From Acidaminobacter sp. (lineage in GTDB: Bacteria; Bacillota; Clostridia; Peptostreptococcales; Acidaminobacteraceae), in contig NZ_JAOTSB010000021.1 of NCBI RefSeq assembly GCF_030247605.1, forward strand, positions 1-47,398: DNA of 47,398 nucleotides, given 5' to 3'. A program made the position numbers and the translations under genes. Shown in pieces: positions 41,966-47,398 of this stretch (position 1 is the stretch's first letter; each line of letters opens with the position of its first letter). The notes beneath the pieces were generated by a model. The model did not search any database. It was not told the DNA's origin and was given only the letters and a program-made list of their open reading frames with translations.

Positions 41966-42875
41966 AGATCATCACAAACATGGTCAGAACCGAAAAGGCT
42001 GAACCAAAGACAATTAATTGGGCAGCCAATTCTCCGTCTGCCTCCATTTGCTGTGCCATGGTGAAGGATGCGACAGCGGCCGGAGCACCGTAAAGCACCA
42101 TCAGGGTGATTAGTTCAATACCACGGTAGCCTGCGGCTATGGAGATGGGAATAAAGACCATCGGCAAAACAATCAGTTTTCCTATTGTACCAATCAGCAG
42201 AGGACGAAGAGCACCTTTGACGGATCGAAAGGACATGGTTCCTCCAAGGAGGAACAGCGCAAGAGGTGTCGCCACGCGGGAAAAATCAAGGGCGGTTTTT
42301 TCCAGGGGATAGGGAAGGCGCAGACCCAAGACGAGGAGAAGAAGACCAAAGGCTGATCCAATAATATTAGGGTTCGTGATCACGCCTCGCGCAATTCGAG
42401 GCGCATCAACACGTCCACCTCTAAAAATTTCCAGAATGACAACGGAAATGGCATTATTAAGCGGGACTGTGATAGCAATAATCAACGCAGCGACACCGAC
42501 CTGATTGGGCGGCGCCAAAGCCTGTGCCACAGGAATGCCAAACAGTACAAAGTTGCCGCGAAAAATGCCTTGTATGAGAACACCACGTCTGCGATTGTCC
42601 TTTTCCAGGATGGGGATCAGGATAAACAGCACGCCCAGAGCGGCTGCCAAGGTCCCTAGGGCATAGACCATCAACGGAATGTTGAGCACTGCTTTGAGGT
42701 CTGTACTATAAATATTGTAAAATAGCAGGGTAGGCAAAAACAATCTGAAACAGACGCCATTCATGACCGCCAAAGTACGGTCGTCTACAACTTTTAGCTG
42801 TTTCATGAGATAACCGGTGGCCATTGCCAGGAATAGGGGCATGACGACGTTTAATGACAAGATCAGGTTTTCCAA
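41937..42875 (-). CDS. AEC (auxin efflux carrier) family transporter
   Basis: A 312-residue membrane protein with about ten hydrophobic segments in two related halves. Characteristic parts are NVVMPLFLAMATGYLMKQLKVV at the start (read from residue 9), and GNFVLFGIPVAQAL and YGAPAAVASFTMAQQMEADGELA. Relatives export malate, malonate or other small acids; the substrate here is unknown. The start is TTG 42875, 8 bases after GGAGGGG. The gene end overlaps the NRDE gene on the opposite strand. Confidence 0.92.
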   Translation of the reverse strand: MENLILSLNVVMPLFLAMATGYLMKQLKVVDDRTLAVMNGVCFRLFLPTLLFYNIYSTDLKAVLNIPLMVYALGTLAAALGVLFILIPILEKDNRRRGVLIQGIFRGNFVLFGIPVAQALAPPNQVGVAALIIAITVPLNNAISVVILEIFRGGRVDAPRIARGVITNPNIIGSAFGLLLLVLGLRLPYPLEKTALDFSRVATPLALFLLGGTMSFRSVKGALRPLLIGTIGKLIVLPMVFIPISIAAGYRGIELITLMVLYGAPAAVASFTMAQQMEADGELAAQLIVFGSAFSVLTMFVMIFILKQLAYI

Positions 42876-43108
42876 GTTGAAGCCCCTCCTTTTCAGTCAT
42901 AACTTGATTGAAGATTCTGAAGCTAAAAAATCGAATCACCCACGACTGAAGTCACAGATGAGCGTGTTTATTTATTCAACAGAGCATCAGCCTTTTCCTT
43001 ACCATTTTACCAGACCTTTGACATTATTCAATTCTTTCCATTTTATTAGTGATTTGTTTTCAACGCTTCAAATCACGCATAGAACAAGAGGAAAGCTTAA
43101 CCCTGGTT

Positions 43109-43145
43109 AAAAAACCGTATGAGACTTTGCGCATACGGTTTTTTT
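43109..43145. terminator. Intrinsic terminator after the nitroreductase gene
   Basis: AAAAAACCGTATG (43109-43121) pairs with CATACGGTTTTTTT (43132-43145) across a 10-base loop. The A and T runs would serve either strand; the nitroreductase gene ends 18 bases away. The rest of the 42876-43162 gap shows no gene. Confidence 0.88.
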
Positions 43146-43162
43146 ATGTCTATTTCGTGTCT

Positions 43163-43762
43163 CTATTTTACGAGGGTCACTGTCCCCTCACGTCTTGGTG
43201 CGGCTTTTTTCTCAGGACCGCCATTATATCCAAGTGCCGCAGAGCCATAGCAGCGCTCATTCTCCGAAATCCCCCATTTTGTAAACAGGTTTCTGATTTC
43301 AGGAAAATCACTCATCCTCGTCAGCAGGTTGATCCAGCAAGAGGATACACCCAGGGAATGCGCCGCTACGAATATGTTTTCAAGCGCTGCAGCACAATCT
43401 GCCGCCGGAGAGGATATCGCCGGGTCTTTGGAACTTGTCACTATCACAAGTGTTGGCGCGTTATAGAAAAAATTGAAGTCAGGTATATCCTTATAATGCT
43501 TTGCTTGATTTTTTAACGGTTTCGGCACAGAATCATCCTCGGGCAGATTCAACAAGACCTGCTTTGCCGCTTCGTTTAGAGCTCTCAGTGCGTCTTTATT
43601 CTGAACCGCAGTGAAGCGCCACTCCTGAAGCCCCATCCCGTTAGGCGCGAATTTGGCGGCTTCCAGGATGGTCAGGAGTTCTTCTTCCGGAACCTGATCC
43701 TCTTTATAGATCTTAATGCTCCTACGGGTCAGAATGGATTGGATGGTTTCATTGGTCAGCAC
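43163..43762 (-). CDS. Nitroreductase family protein (FMN-dependent)
   Basis: A 199-residue flavoprotein of the NAD(P)H nitroreductase superfamily. The N terminus TIQSILTRRSIKIYKEDQVPEE is the FMN-binding start, AAKFAPNGMGLQEWRF and HSLGVSSCWINLL follow, and GYNGGPEKKAAPRR closes the protein. The likely role is two-electron reduction of quinones, nitro compounds or flavin-linked metabolites. I start at GTG 43762, about 8 bases after AAGGGG; the longer frame to 43792 contains that ribosome site. It is monocistronic. Confidence 0.93.
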   Translation of the reverse strand: MLTNETIQSILTRRSIKIYKEDQVPEEELLTILEAAKFAPNGMGLQEWRFTAVQNKDALRALNEAAKQVLLNLPEDDSVPKPLKNQAKHYKDIPDFNFFYNAPTLVIVTSSKDPAISSPAADCAAALENIFVAAHSLGVSSCWINLLTRMSDFPEIRNLFTKWGISENERCYGSAALGYNGGPEKKAAPRREGTVTLVK

Positions 43763-43874
43763 AAGATTTTCCCCTTTCGAATTGCATTTCAAATTGTCTT
43801 GACTCTATTATAACTTCTTAGAATGTCACATGACAATGTCGTCATTAAAATTGAGGAAGAAACCTTGATTGAAA

Positions 43875-43917
43875 ATAAAAAAATGCTGGACTCTCACTTA
43901 AGAGAATCCAGCATTTT
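43875..43917 (-). terminator. Terminator of the tRNA operon
   Basis: AATGCTGGA with inner TCTC (from 43880) pairs with GAGA and TCCAGCATT (43902-43917), with one mismatch. On the minus strand it is followed by TTTTTTTATTTTC. It lies 12 bases after the tRNA-Arg gene. Confidence 0.85.
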
Positions 43918-43928
43918 CAATGCTTTCG

Positions 43929-44005
43929 TGGTGCGCCCGGAGGGACTCGAACCCCCGACCAACTGGTTCGAAGCCAGCGACTCTATCCGACTGAGCTACG
44001 GACGC
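43929..44005 (-). tRNA. tRNA-Arg (anticodon TCG)
   Basis: The cloverleaf is complete with an encoded CCA. The anticodon stem CTGG/CCAG closes the loop CTTCGAA, giving anticodon TCG, which reads CGA. The T arm contains GGTTCGAGTCC. It is the last of the six-gene operon. Confidence 0.95.
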
Positions 44006-44049
44006 ATGGAGGTTAATTTGTTATTTGTTGCTTGAGCCGATATAAAGAA

Positions 44050-44125
44050 TGGTGACCCATCCGCGGCTCGAACGCGGGACACCTTGATTAAAAGTCAAGT
44101 GCTCTACCGACTGAGCTAATGGGTC
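44050..44125 (-). tRNA. tRNA-Lys (anticodon TTT)
   Basis: The acceptor stem GACCCAT pairs with ATGGGTC and CCA is encoded. The anticodon loop is CTTTTAA within the CTTGA/TCAAG stem. The T arm reads CGTTCGAGCC. Confidence 0.95.
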
Positions 44126-44129
44126 ACAT

Positions 44130-44205
44130 TGGCTGGGGATGCAGGACTCGAACCTGCGAATGACGGAGTCAAAGTCCGTTGCCTTACCGACTTGGCGAAT
44201 CCCCA
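44130..44205 (-). tRNA. tRNA-Gln (anticodon TTG)
   Basis: The acceptor stem TGGGGAT pairs with ATCCCCA and is followed by G and an encoded CCA. The anticodon loop CTTTGAC lies in the ACGGA/TCCGT stem. Only 4 bases separate it from tRNA-Lys. Confidence 0.95.
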
Positions 44206-44214
44206 AAGTTTAAA

Positions 44215-44291
44215 TGGGGCGGCTGATGGGAGTCGAACCCACGTATACAGGAGCCACAATCCTGTGTCTTAACCACTTGACGACAGCCGCC
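44215..44291 (-). tRNA. tRNA-His (anticodon GTG)
   Basis: The anticodon loop TTGTGGC lies in the CAGGA/TCCTG stem. The extra 5' G (position -1) opposite C73, required by histidyl-tRNA synthetase, is encoded. The 3' end is CCCA. This tRNA is the sensor species for the his leader at 10838-10894. Confidence 0.95.
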
Positions 44292-44308
44292 ATGAAGGAT
44301 GTAAATAG

Positions 44309-44382
44309 TGGAGCGGGTGAAGGGTATCGAACCCTCGCAACCGGCTTGGAAGGCCGGGGCTCTACCACTGAGCTACACCCGC
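44309..44382 (-). tRNA. tRNA-Gly (anticodon TCC)
   Basis: The anticodon loop CTTCCAA lies in the CCGGC/GCCGG stem. The acceptor stem GCGGGTG pairs with CACCCGC, and CCA is encoded. The length is 74 bases. Confidence 0.95.
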
Positions 44383-44390
44383 GTTATAAA

Positions 44391-44467
44391 TGGTCGGGGC
44401 GGCAGGATTTGAACCCGCGACCCTCTGATCCCAAATCAGATGCGCTACCAAGCTGCGCTACACCCCG
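44391..44467 (-). tRNA. tRNA-Pro (anticodon TGG)
   Basis: The anticodon loop TTTGGGA lies in the TCTGA/TCAGA stem. The acceptor stem CGGGGTG pairs with CGCCCCG with one wobble, and CCA is encoded. It is the first gene of the operon. Confidence 0.95.
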
Positions 44468-44481
44468 AACTGACAAATACG

Positions 44482-44511
44482 ATTATACCTCAAAGATTCG
44501 GGGGGCGTCAA
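44482..44511 (-). promoter_or_regulatory. Promoter of the tRNA operon
   Basis: On the minus strand TTGACG (44506-44511), an 18-base spacer and a perfect TATAAT (44482-44487) precede tRNA-Pro by about 15 bases. The spacer starts with a run of six C residues. Confidence 0.82.
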
Positions 44512-44625
44512 CCTTTTTTCTGGTTTTTTTATCGAACTTCTTTTACCAGTCACAAAATCGCCACAAAAGCCCCTAAACATCACATTCTCAATGTCATTCC
44601 ACCATGCTGACGGGCAGCTTCCAAC

Positions 44626-45114
44626 TTAAAAATATACAAGCCGGCACGTAAAATTACCCTTCTCAACATCAATTATACCATAGCCCGGCTTACCACCACG
44701 GGGTCTGGCAGGGCTGCCCGGATTCAAAAAAGTGATGCCGTCATGGCTCAGATTTAATGCAGTATGGGTGTGACCAAACAGAACCAGTTCCGCCTGAGCT
44801 TCCTGCGCACGGTAAAAGAGCTTATTCAGGGTATATTTCACGTCATAGCGGTGTCCATGAGTCAGAAGAATTCTGACGCCCTCATAAATAAGAATTCGCT
44901 CTTCCATCCGGTCGTCCGACATCAAACGGGCCTGATGTAAGTCCGGCACATTGCCAGTAACTGCAACAGCTTCGATAGGCATTGATTTCACAATTTCAAG
45001 ATCAGAGGCAAAGTCTCCGCAATGAATGATAATTGACGCATCCCGGTTGGCTTCTACAGCCTTTTGGATCCAGCTTTTCTCACCGTGGGTGTCGCTGATC
45101 ACTATCAGTTTCAA
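44626..45114 (-). CDS. Metallophosphoesterase, YfcE/MJ0936 type
   Basis: A 162-residue dinuclear-metal phosphodiesterase. The motifs SDTHGEK, HCGDFASD, VTGNVPD, LTHGHRYDV and LFGHTHTAL are present. The third motif reads GNVPD where GN(C/H)D is usual, but the metal-binding Asn is kept. YfcE-type proteins hydrolyse model phosphodiesters in vitro; the natural substrate is unknown. It follows rdgB by 18 bases and is the last gene of the rph-rdgB-yfcE cluster common in Clostridia. Confidence 0.92.
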   Translation of the reverse strand: MKLIVISDTHGEKSWIQKAVEANRDASIIIHCGDFASDLEIVKSMPIEAVAVTGNVPDLHQARLMSDDRMEERILIYEGVRILLTHGHRYDVKYTLNKLFYRAQEAQAELVLFGHTHTALNLSHDGITFLNPGSPARPRGGKPGYGIIDVEKGNFTCRLVYF

Positions 45115-45132
45115 AGCACAATCACCCTTTCC

Positions 45133-45753
45133 TCAGTCTTCATGCTTTACCGCAAAATCCTGATCTTCTGCCAAAAGGCTTCTGAGCTTTAATATTGCTC
45201 TGCCTCTGTGGCTGATGGCATTTTTCTCATCACCGCTGAGTTCCGCAAAAGTCTTATCCAGGGACTCTACATAAAACAGCGGATCGTAGCCAAAACCGCC
45301 GCTGCCGCGTTCCTCAGAAAGGATCTGCCCCTCGACTTCCCCACGTGCAGTCAAAATTTGATCTTCTTTGACAAACAAGGTAATAACCGTCACAAACTTT
45401 GCTGTTCTGCCGCTCTCAGGGACGCCTCTAAGCGATTCAATCAATTTGGCGTTGTTGGCCTTGTCGCTTTTGGGTTCTCCCGCATAACGGGCAGAATAGA
45501 CGCCAGGCGCACCATTCAAATGATCCACCATTAGTCCGGAGTCATCCGCAATGGCCGGATAGCCGGTCAAACCAGCCACCACTTTCGCTTTTTGAAGCGA
45601 ATTGGCCTCAAAGGTATCCCCATCTTCCGGAATATCCAGTCCTGCCAGACCCACATCACTGAGAGAAAGCAATTCGAAATCAAATTCAGAGAGCATAGCC
45701 TGCAGCTCTTTAAGCTTATGGCTGTTGGAAGACGCCAAAACCACCTTATTCAT
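45133..45753 (-). CDS. rdgB: XTP/dITP diphosphatase (RdgB/HAM1)
   Basis: Hydrolyses non-canonical purine nucleoside triphosphates such as dITP and XTP to monophosphates, keeping them out of DNA and RNA. The motifs [18 protein letters not shown] at the start, [25 protein letters not shown] (from about residue 67, split) and [10 protein letters not shown] are intact. [10 protein letters not shown] closes the protein. I start at ATG 45753 (206 residues), which overlaps the rph stop by 8 bases; the frame to 45777 runs into rph coding sequence. Confidence 0.96.
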   Translation of the reverse strand: MNKVVLASSNSHKLKELQAMLSEFDFELLSLSDVGLAGLDIPEDGDTFEANSLQKAKVVAGLTGYPAIADDSGLMVDHLNGAPGVYSARYAGEPKSDKANNAKLIESLRGVPESGRTAKFVTVITLFVKEDQILTARGEVEGQILSEERGSGGFGYDPLFYVESLDKTFAELSGDEKNAISHRGRAILKLRSLLAEDQDFAVKHED

Positions 45754-46492
45754 GGGCCGTCCGCCTTCCCAGCTCATCTGTCAACGCCTTCTGCTGCGCC
45801 TCGATCATACTTCTGATTCCTTTTTCAGCGAGCTGCAGGAGTCCATCCAGCTCCGCTCTGGAAAACGGCCTGGCTTCACCCGTCCCCTGAAGCTCAATAA
45901 ATTCTCCCTTACCGTTCATGATCACATTCATATCCACATCCGCGGAGGAATCTTCAACATAACAGAGATCCAGCAACTGCGTGCTGCCGCAGACACCCAC
46001 ACTGATCGCCGCCACCCAGTCTGTCGTTGGCAGCTGAGACAGCAGACCTTTATCCATCAATTTCTCCATAGCCAGCACCATAGCCACATAAGCGCCAGTG
46101 ATGGAGGCCGTTCTGGTGCCGCCATCCGCGGAAATGACGTCGCAGTCAATCCAGATGGTTCTCTCACCTAAAGCTTTTAAATCCACAACAGACCGTAAGC
46201 TTCGACCAATAAGCCTCTGAATTTCAGAGGATCTGCCATCGAGTCTGCCCTTTGTGATATCCCTTTGCTTCCTCTGTTGTGTCGATCCCGGCAGCATAGC
46301 GTATTCCGCCGTGACCCAGCCGCTGCCGGTGCCTTTCAGAAACGGTGGTACCTTCTCCTCCACCATAGCCGTACAAATGACCTTGGTCGCGCCCAGCTCA
46401 ATCAGCACTGCGCCGTCCGGGTGCTGCAGAAAATGTGTTGTCAGCCTGACCGGCCTTGCCATATCGTGTGTTCTTCCATCCTGTCGGATCAT
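45746..46492 (-). CDS. rph: Ribonuclease PH
   Basis: A phosphorolytic 3'-5' exoribonuclease that trims tRNA 3' ends. It begins [15 protein letters not shown]. The phosphate-binding segments [16 protein letters not shown] and [20 protein letters not shown] (the RGRSxEIQ-type motif) follow, then [20 protein letters not shown]. The 248 residues are normal. GGAGG lies 7 bases before ATG 46492, which fixes the start. rph, rdgB and the phosphoesterase form one operon. Confidence 0.96.
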   Translation of the reverse strand: MIRQDGRTHDMARPVRLTTHFLQHPDGAVLIELGATKVICTAMVEEKVPPFLKGTGSGWVTAEYAMLPGSTQQRKQRDITKGRLDGRSSEIQRLIGRSLRSVVDLKALGERTIWIDCDVISADGGTRTASITGAYVAMVLAMEKLMDKGLLSQLPTTDWVAAISVGVCGSTQLLDLCYVEDSSADVDMNVIMNGKGEFIELQGTGEARPFSRAELDGLLQLAEKGIRSMIEAQQKALTDELGRRTAHE

Positions 46493-46568
46493 AAAGTGCC
46501 TCCTGTATGATTCATTTCTTCTTCTCAATTTTAACACAAATCGCCGTCTGCGACCTATCGAGCTTCCC

Positions 46569-47398
46569 CTAGAAGCCCAACACCCTGTAAAGGGGATCCA
46601 CGTCCGGTTTGCCGATGGTCACTATCTCCACATCCTCACCAATCATTCGACGCTGGGCAGGATCCGGCTCTATGACGCCAATGCGGCGCAGTGCAACACC
46701 TTGGCGAATTGCTTCAGCCTCGAGGATCTGAGCTTTATCCGGGGAGATCGTCATCAGCATACTGCCGCTGCCAATCATATTCAGAGGATTAAACCCAAAA
46801 AACTTCGCAAGCTTTTGAGTGATCCCCGCAACGACAATTTCCGAGCCCCATATGGTACAACCGGTTCCGGAGGCTTCACACACCTCCCAGATCGCGCCTA
46901 AAGTTCCGCCCTCTGTGACGTCATGCATGGCACTGACGCCTGCCATTCTGCCCATTCGACCTTCCTTCAGAACAGAGAGGGATTGCTGAAGCAACTCCAG
47001 TTCGTCTTGATCCTCTTGGCTCAGCAGCGCCTCAAGTTGATCCGCCTTTTCAGCCGCAATGATCACAGTGCCTTCCAGGGCTGCCGACTTGGACATGTAA
47101 ATCCAGTCACCCGGCTTTGCCCCAGCCGTGGAGATCAATTCTTCGACCGGAACTCTTCCAAGCGCAGTCACCGAAAGCACCATGCGGGTGACGGCACTCG
47201 TCACCTCTGTGTGGCCGCCTATCACCGAAACCCCAATGTCTGCTGCGGCTTCCGCAATTTCCTCCATCATGGCTTCAATCTCTTCCAATGCAGCGTGGAT
47301 TGGTGCCAGGACTGTTACTGTTAAGGCTACAGGTTCAGCACCACTTGACGCCAGATCATTGCAGGACACATGGACCGACAGTTTGCCAGAGCCTTTCG
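46569..47398 (-). CDS. AIR synthase-related protein, HypE-like (5' end outside window)
   Basis: The frame continues through the right edge ([19 protein letters not shown]), so the N terminus is missing; the visible part is about 276 codons. Features of the PurM/HypE/ThiL superfamily are [27 protein letters not shown], the [10 protein letters not shown] strand and [21 protein letters not shown]. The last motif, D-V-T-x-G-G, is typical of HypE and hydrogenase-like AIR synthase proteins. The ATP-binding N-terminal half is not seen, so HypE itself, a thiamine-phosphate kinase-like enzyme or an uncharacterised AIRS paralogue are all possible. No hyp genes are nearby. Confidence 0.85.
   Translation of the reverse strand, partial: KGSGKLSVHVSCNDLASSGAEPVALTVTVLAPIHAALEEIEAMMEEIAEAAADIGVSVIGGHTEVTSAVTRMVLSVTALGRVPVEELISTAGAKPGDWIYMSKSAALEGTVIIAAEKADQLEALLSQEDQDELELLQQSLSVLKEGRMGRMAGVSAMHDVTEGGTLGAIWEVCEASGTGCTIWGSEIVVAGITQKLAKFFGFNPLNMIGSGSMLMTISPDKAQILEAEAIRQGVALRRIGVIEPDPAQRRMIGEDVEIVTIGKPDVDPLYRVLGF

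Noticed and set aside
43823..44576. Short ORFs across the tRNA cluster
   Set aside because: They are translations of tRNA genes on either strand.
46569..47398. Selenophosphate synthetase (SelD)
   Set aside because: The visible part has the DVTEGG motif of HypE-like proteins and no SelD-specific segments; the N-terminal Cys/Sec region is outside the window.
1..47398. CRISPR arrays, insertion sequences, phage genes or attachment sites
   Set aside because: No regularly spaced repeats, transposase or integrase motifs, or flanking direct repeats were found; the tRNA cluster has no adjacent integrase.

Overview
The window comes from a Firmicute, most probably a member of the Clostridia. It has no rRNA and no selenoprotein, so the assignment rests on gene content: a short-form HisG paired with HisZ, a GlgC/GlgD pair in a glycogen operon, strong GGAGG ribosome sites with frequent TTG/GTG starts, a GlnK/GlnL-type two-component pair, a CBS-DRTGG inorganic pyrophosphatase and a DUF1858 protein. 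Base composition is balanced by eye. No phage, insertion sequence or CRISPR array is visible, so this looks like ordinary chromosome. Its most interesting content is regulatory.

Layout. 1-2929 (minus): the first 14 codons of a gene cut by the edge, a nucleotide-regulated manganese pyrophosphatase, and a lipoprotein that looks like a metal-less metallo-beta-lactamase fold. 3052-11029 (minus): a complete histidine operon hisZ-G-D-C-B-H-A-F-IE, tightly coupled by overlaps. It is preceded by a sigma-A promoter, an 18-residue leader peptide with four consecutive His codons, and an intrinsic terminator just ahead of the hisZ ribosome site. This is a ribosome-mediated attenuator rather than a T-box. 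11069-17695 (minus): a branched-chain/polar amino acid ABC operon livJ-H-M-G-F behind a near-consensus sigma-54 promoter. The upstream gene encodes a PAS-PAS-AAA+-Fis activator, and helically phased repeats lie between the two. 17723-25346: dihydrolipoamide dehydrogenase, an orphan TIM-barrel protein, a UMF1 transporter, an NPP-type phosphodiesterase, a DUF2161 nuclease-fold protein and a Na/Pi cotransporter with a PhoP-box-like site.

25765-33817 (plus) is a five-gene glycogen operon, glgC-glgD-glgA-glgP-pullulanase, without a branching enzyme. 33931-40502 (plus) holds a DUF1858 protein, then a GlnK/GlnL-like sensor kinase and response regulator, then a TAXI-type TRAP transporter (binding protein, DUF1850 protein, fused permease). 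Three 10-bp-spaced TTTTGT-like repeats sit exactly where the missing -35 box of the transporter promoter should be. They resemble the site recalled for Bacillus GlnL, which suggests local control of a glutamate/glutamine-type transporter.

40505-47398: a cobalamin adenosyltransferase, a TANGO2-like NRDE protein, an AEC transporter, a nitroreductase, a six-gene tRNA operon (Pro-Gly-His-Gln-Lys-Arg, minus) with clear promoter and terminator, then a housekeeping cluster rph-rdgB-metallophosphoesterase (minus) and a 5'-truncated AIR-synthase/HypE-like protein. I see no wholly new multi-gene system. The best candidates for undescribed biology are the clostridial His leader-peptide attenuator, the sigma-54 liv circuit, the putative GlnL-TAXI circuit and the degenerate metallo-beta-lactamase lipoprotein.
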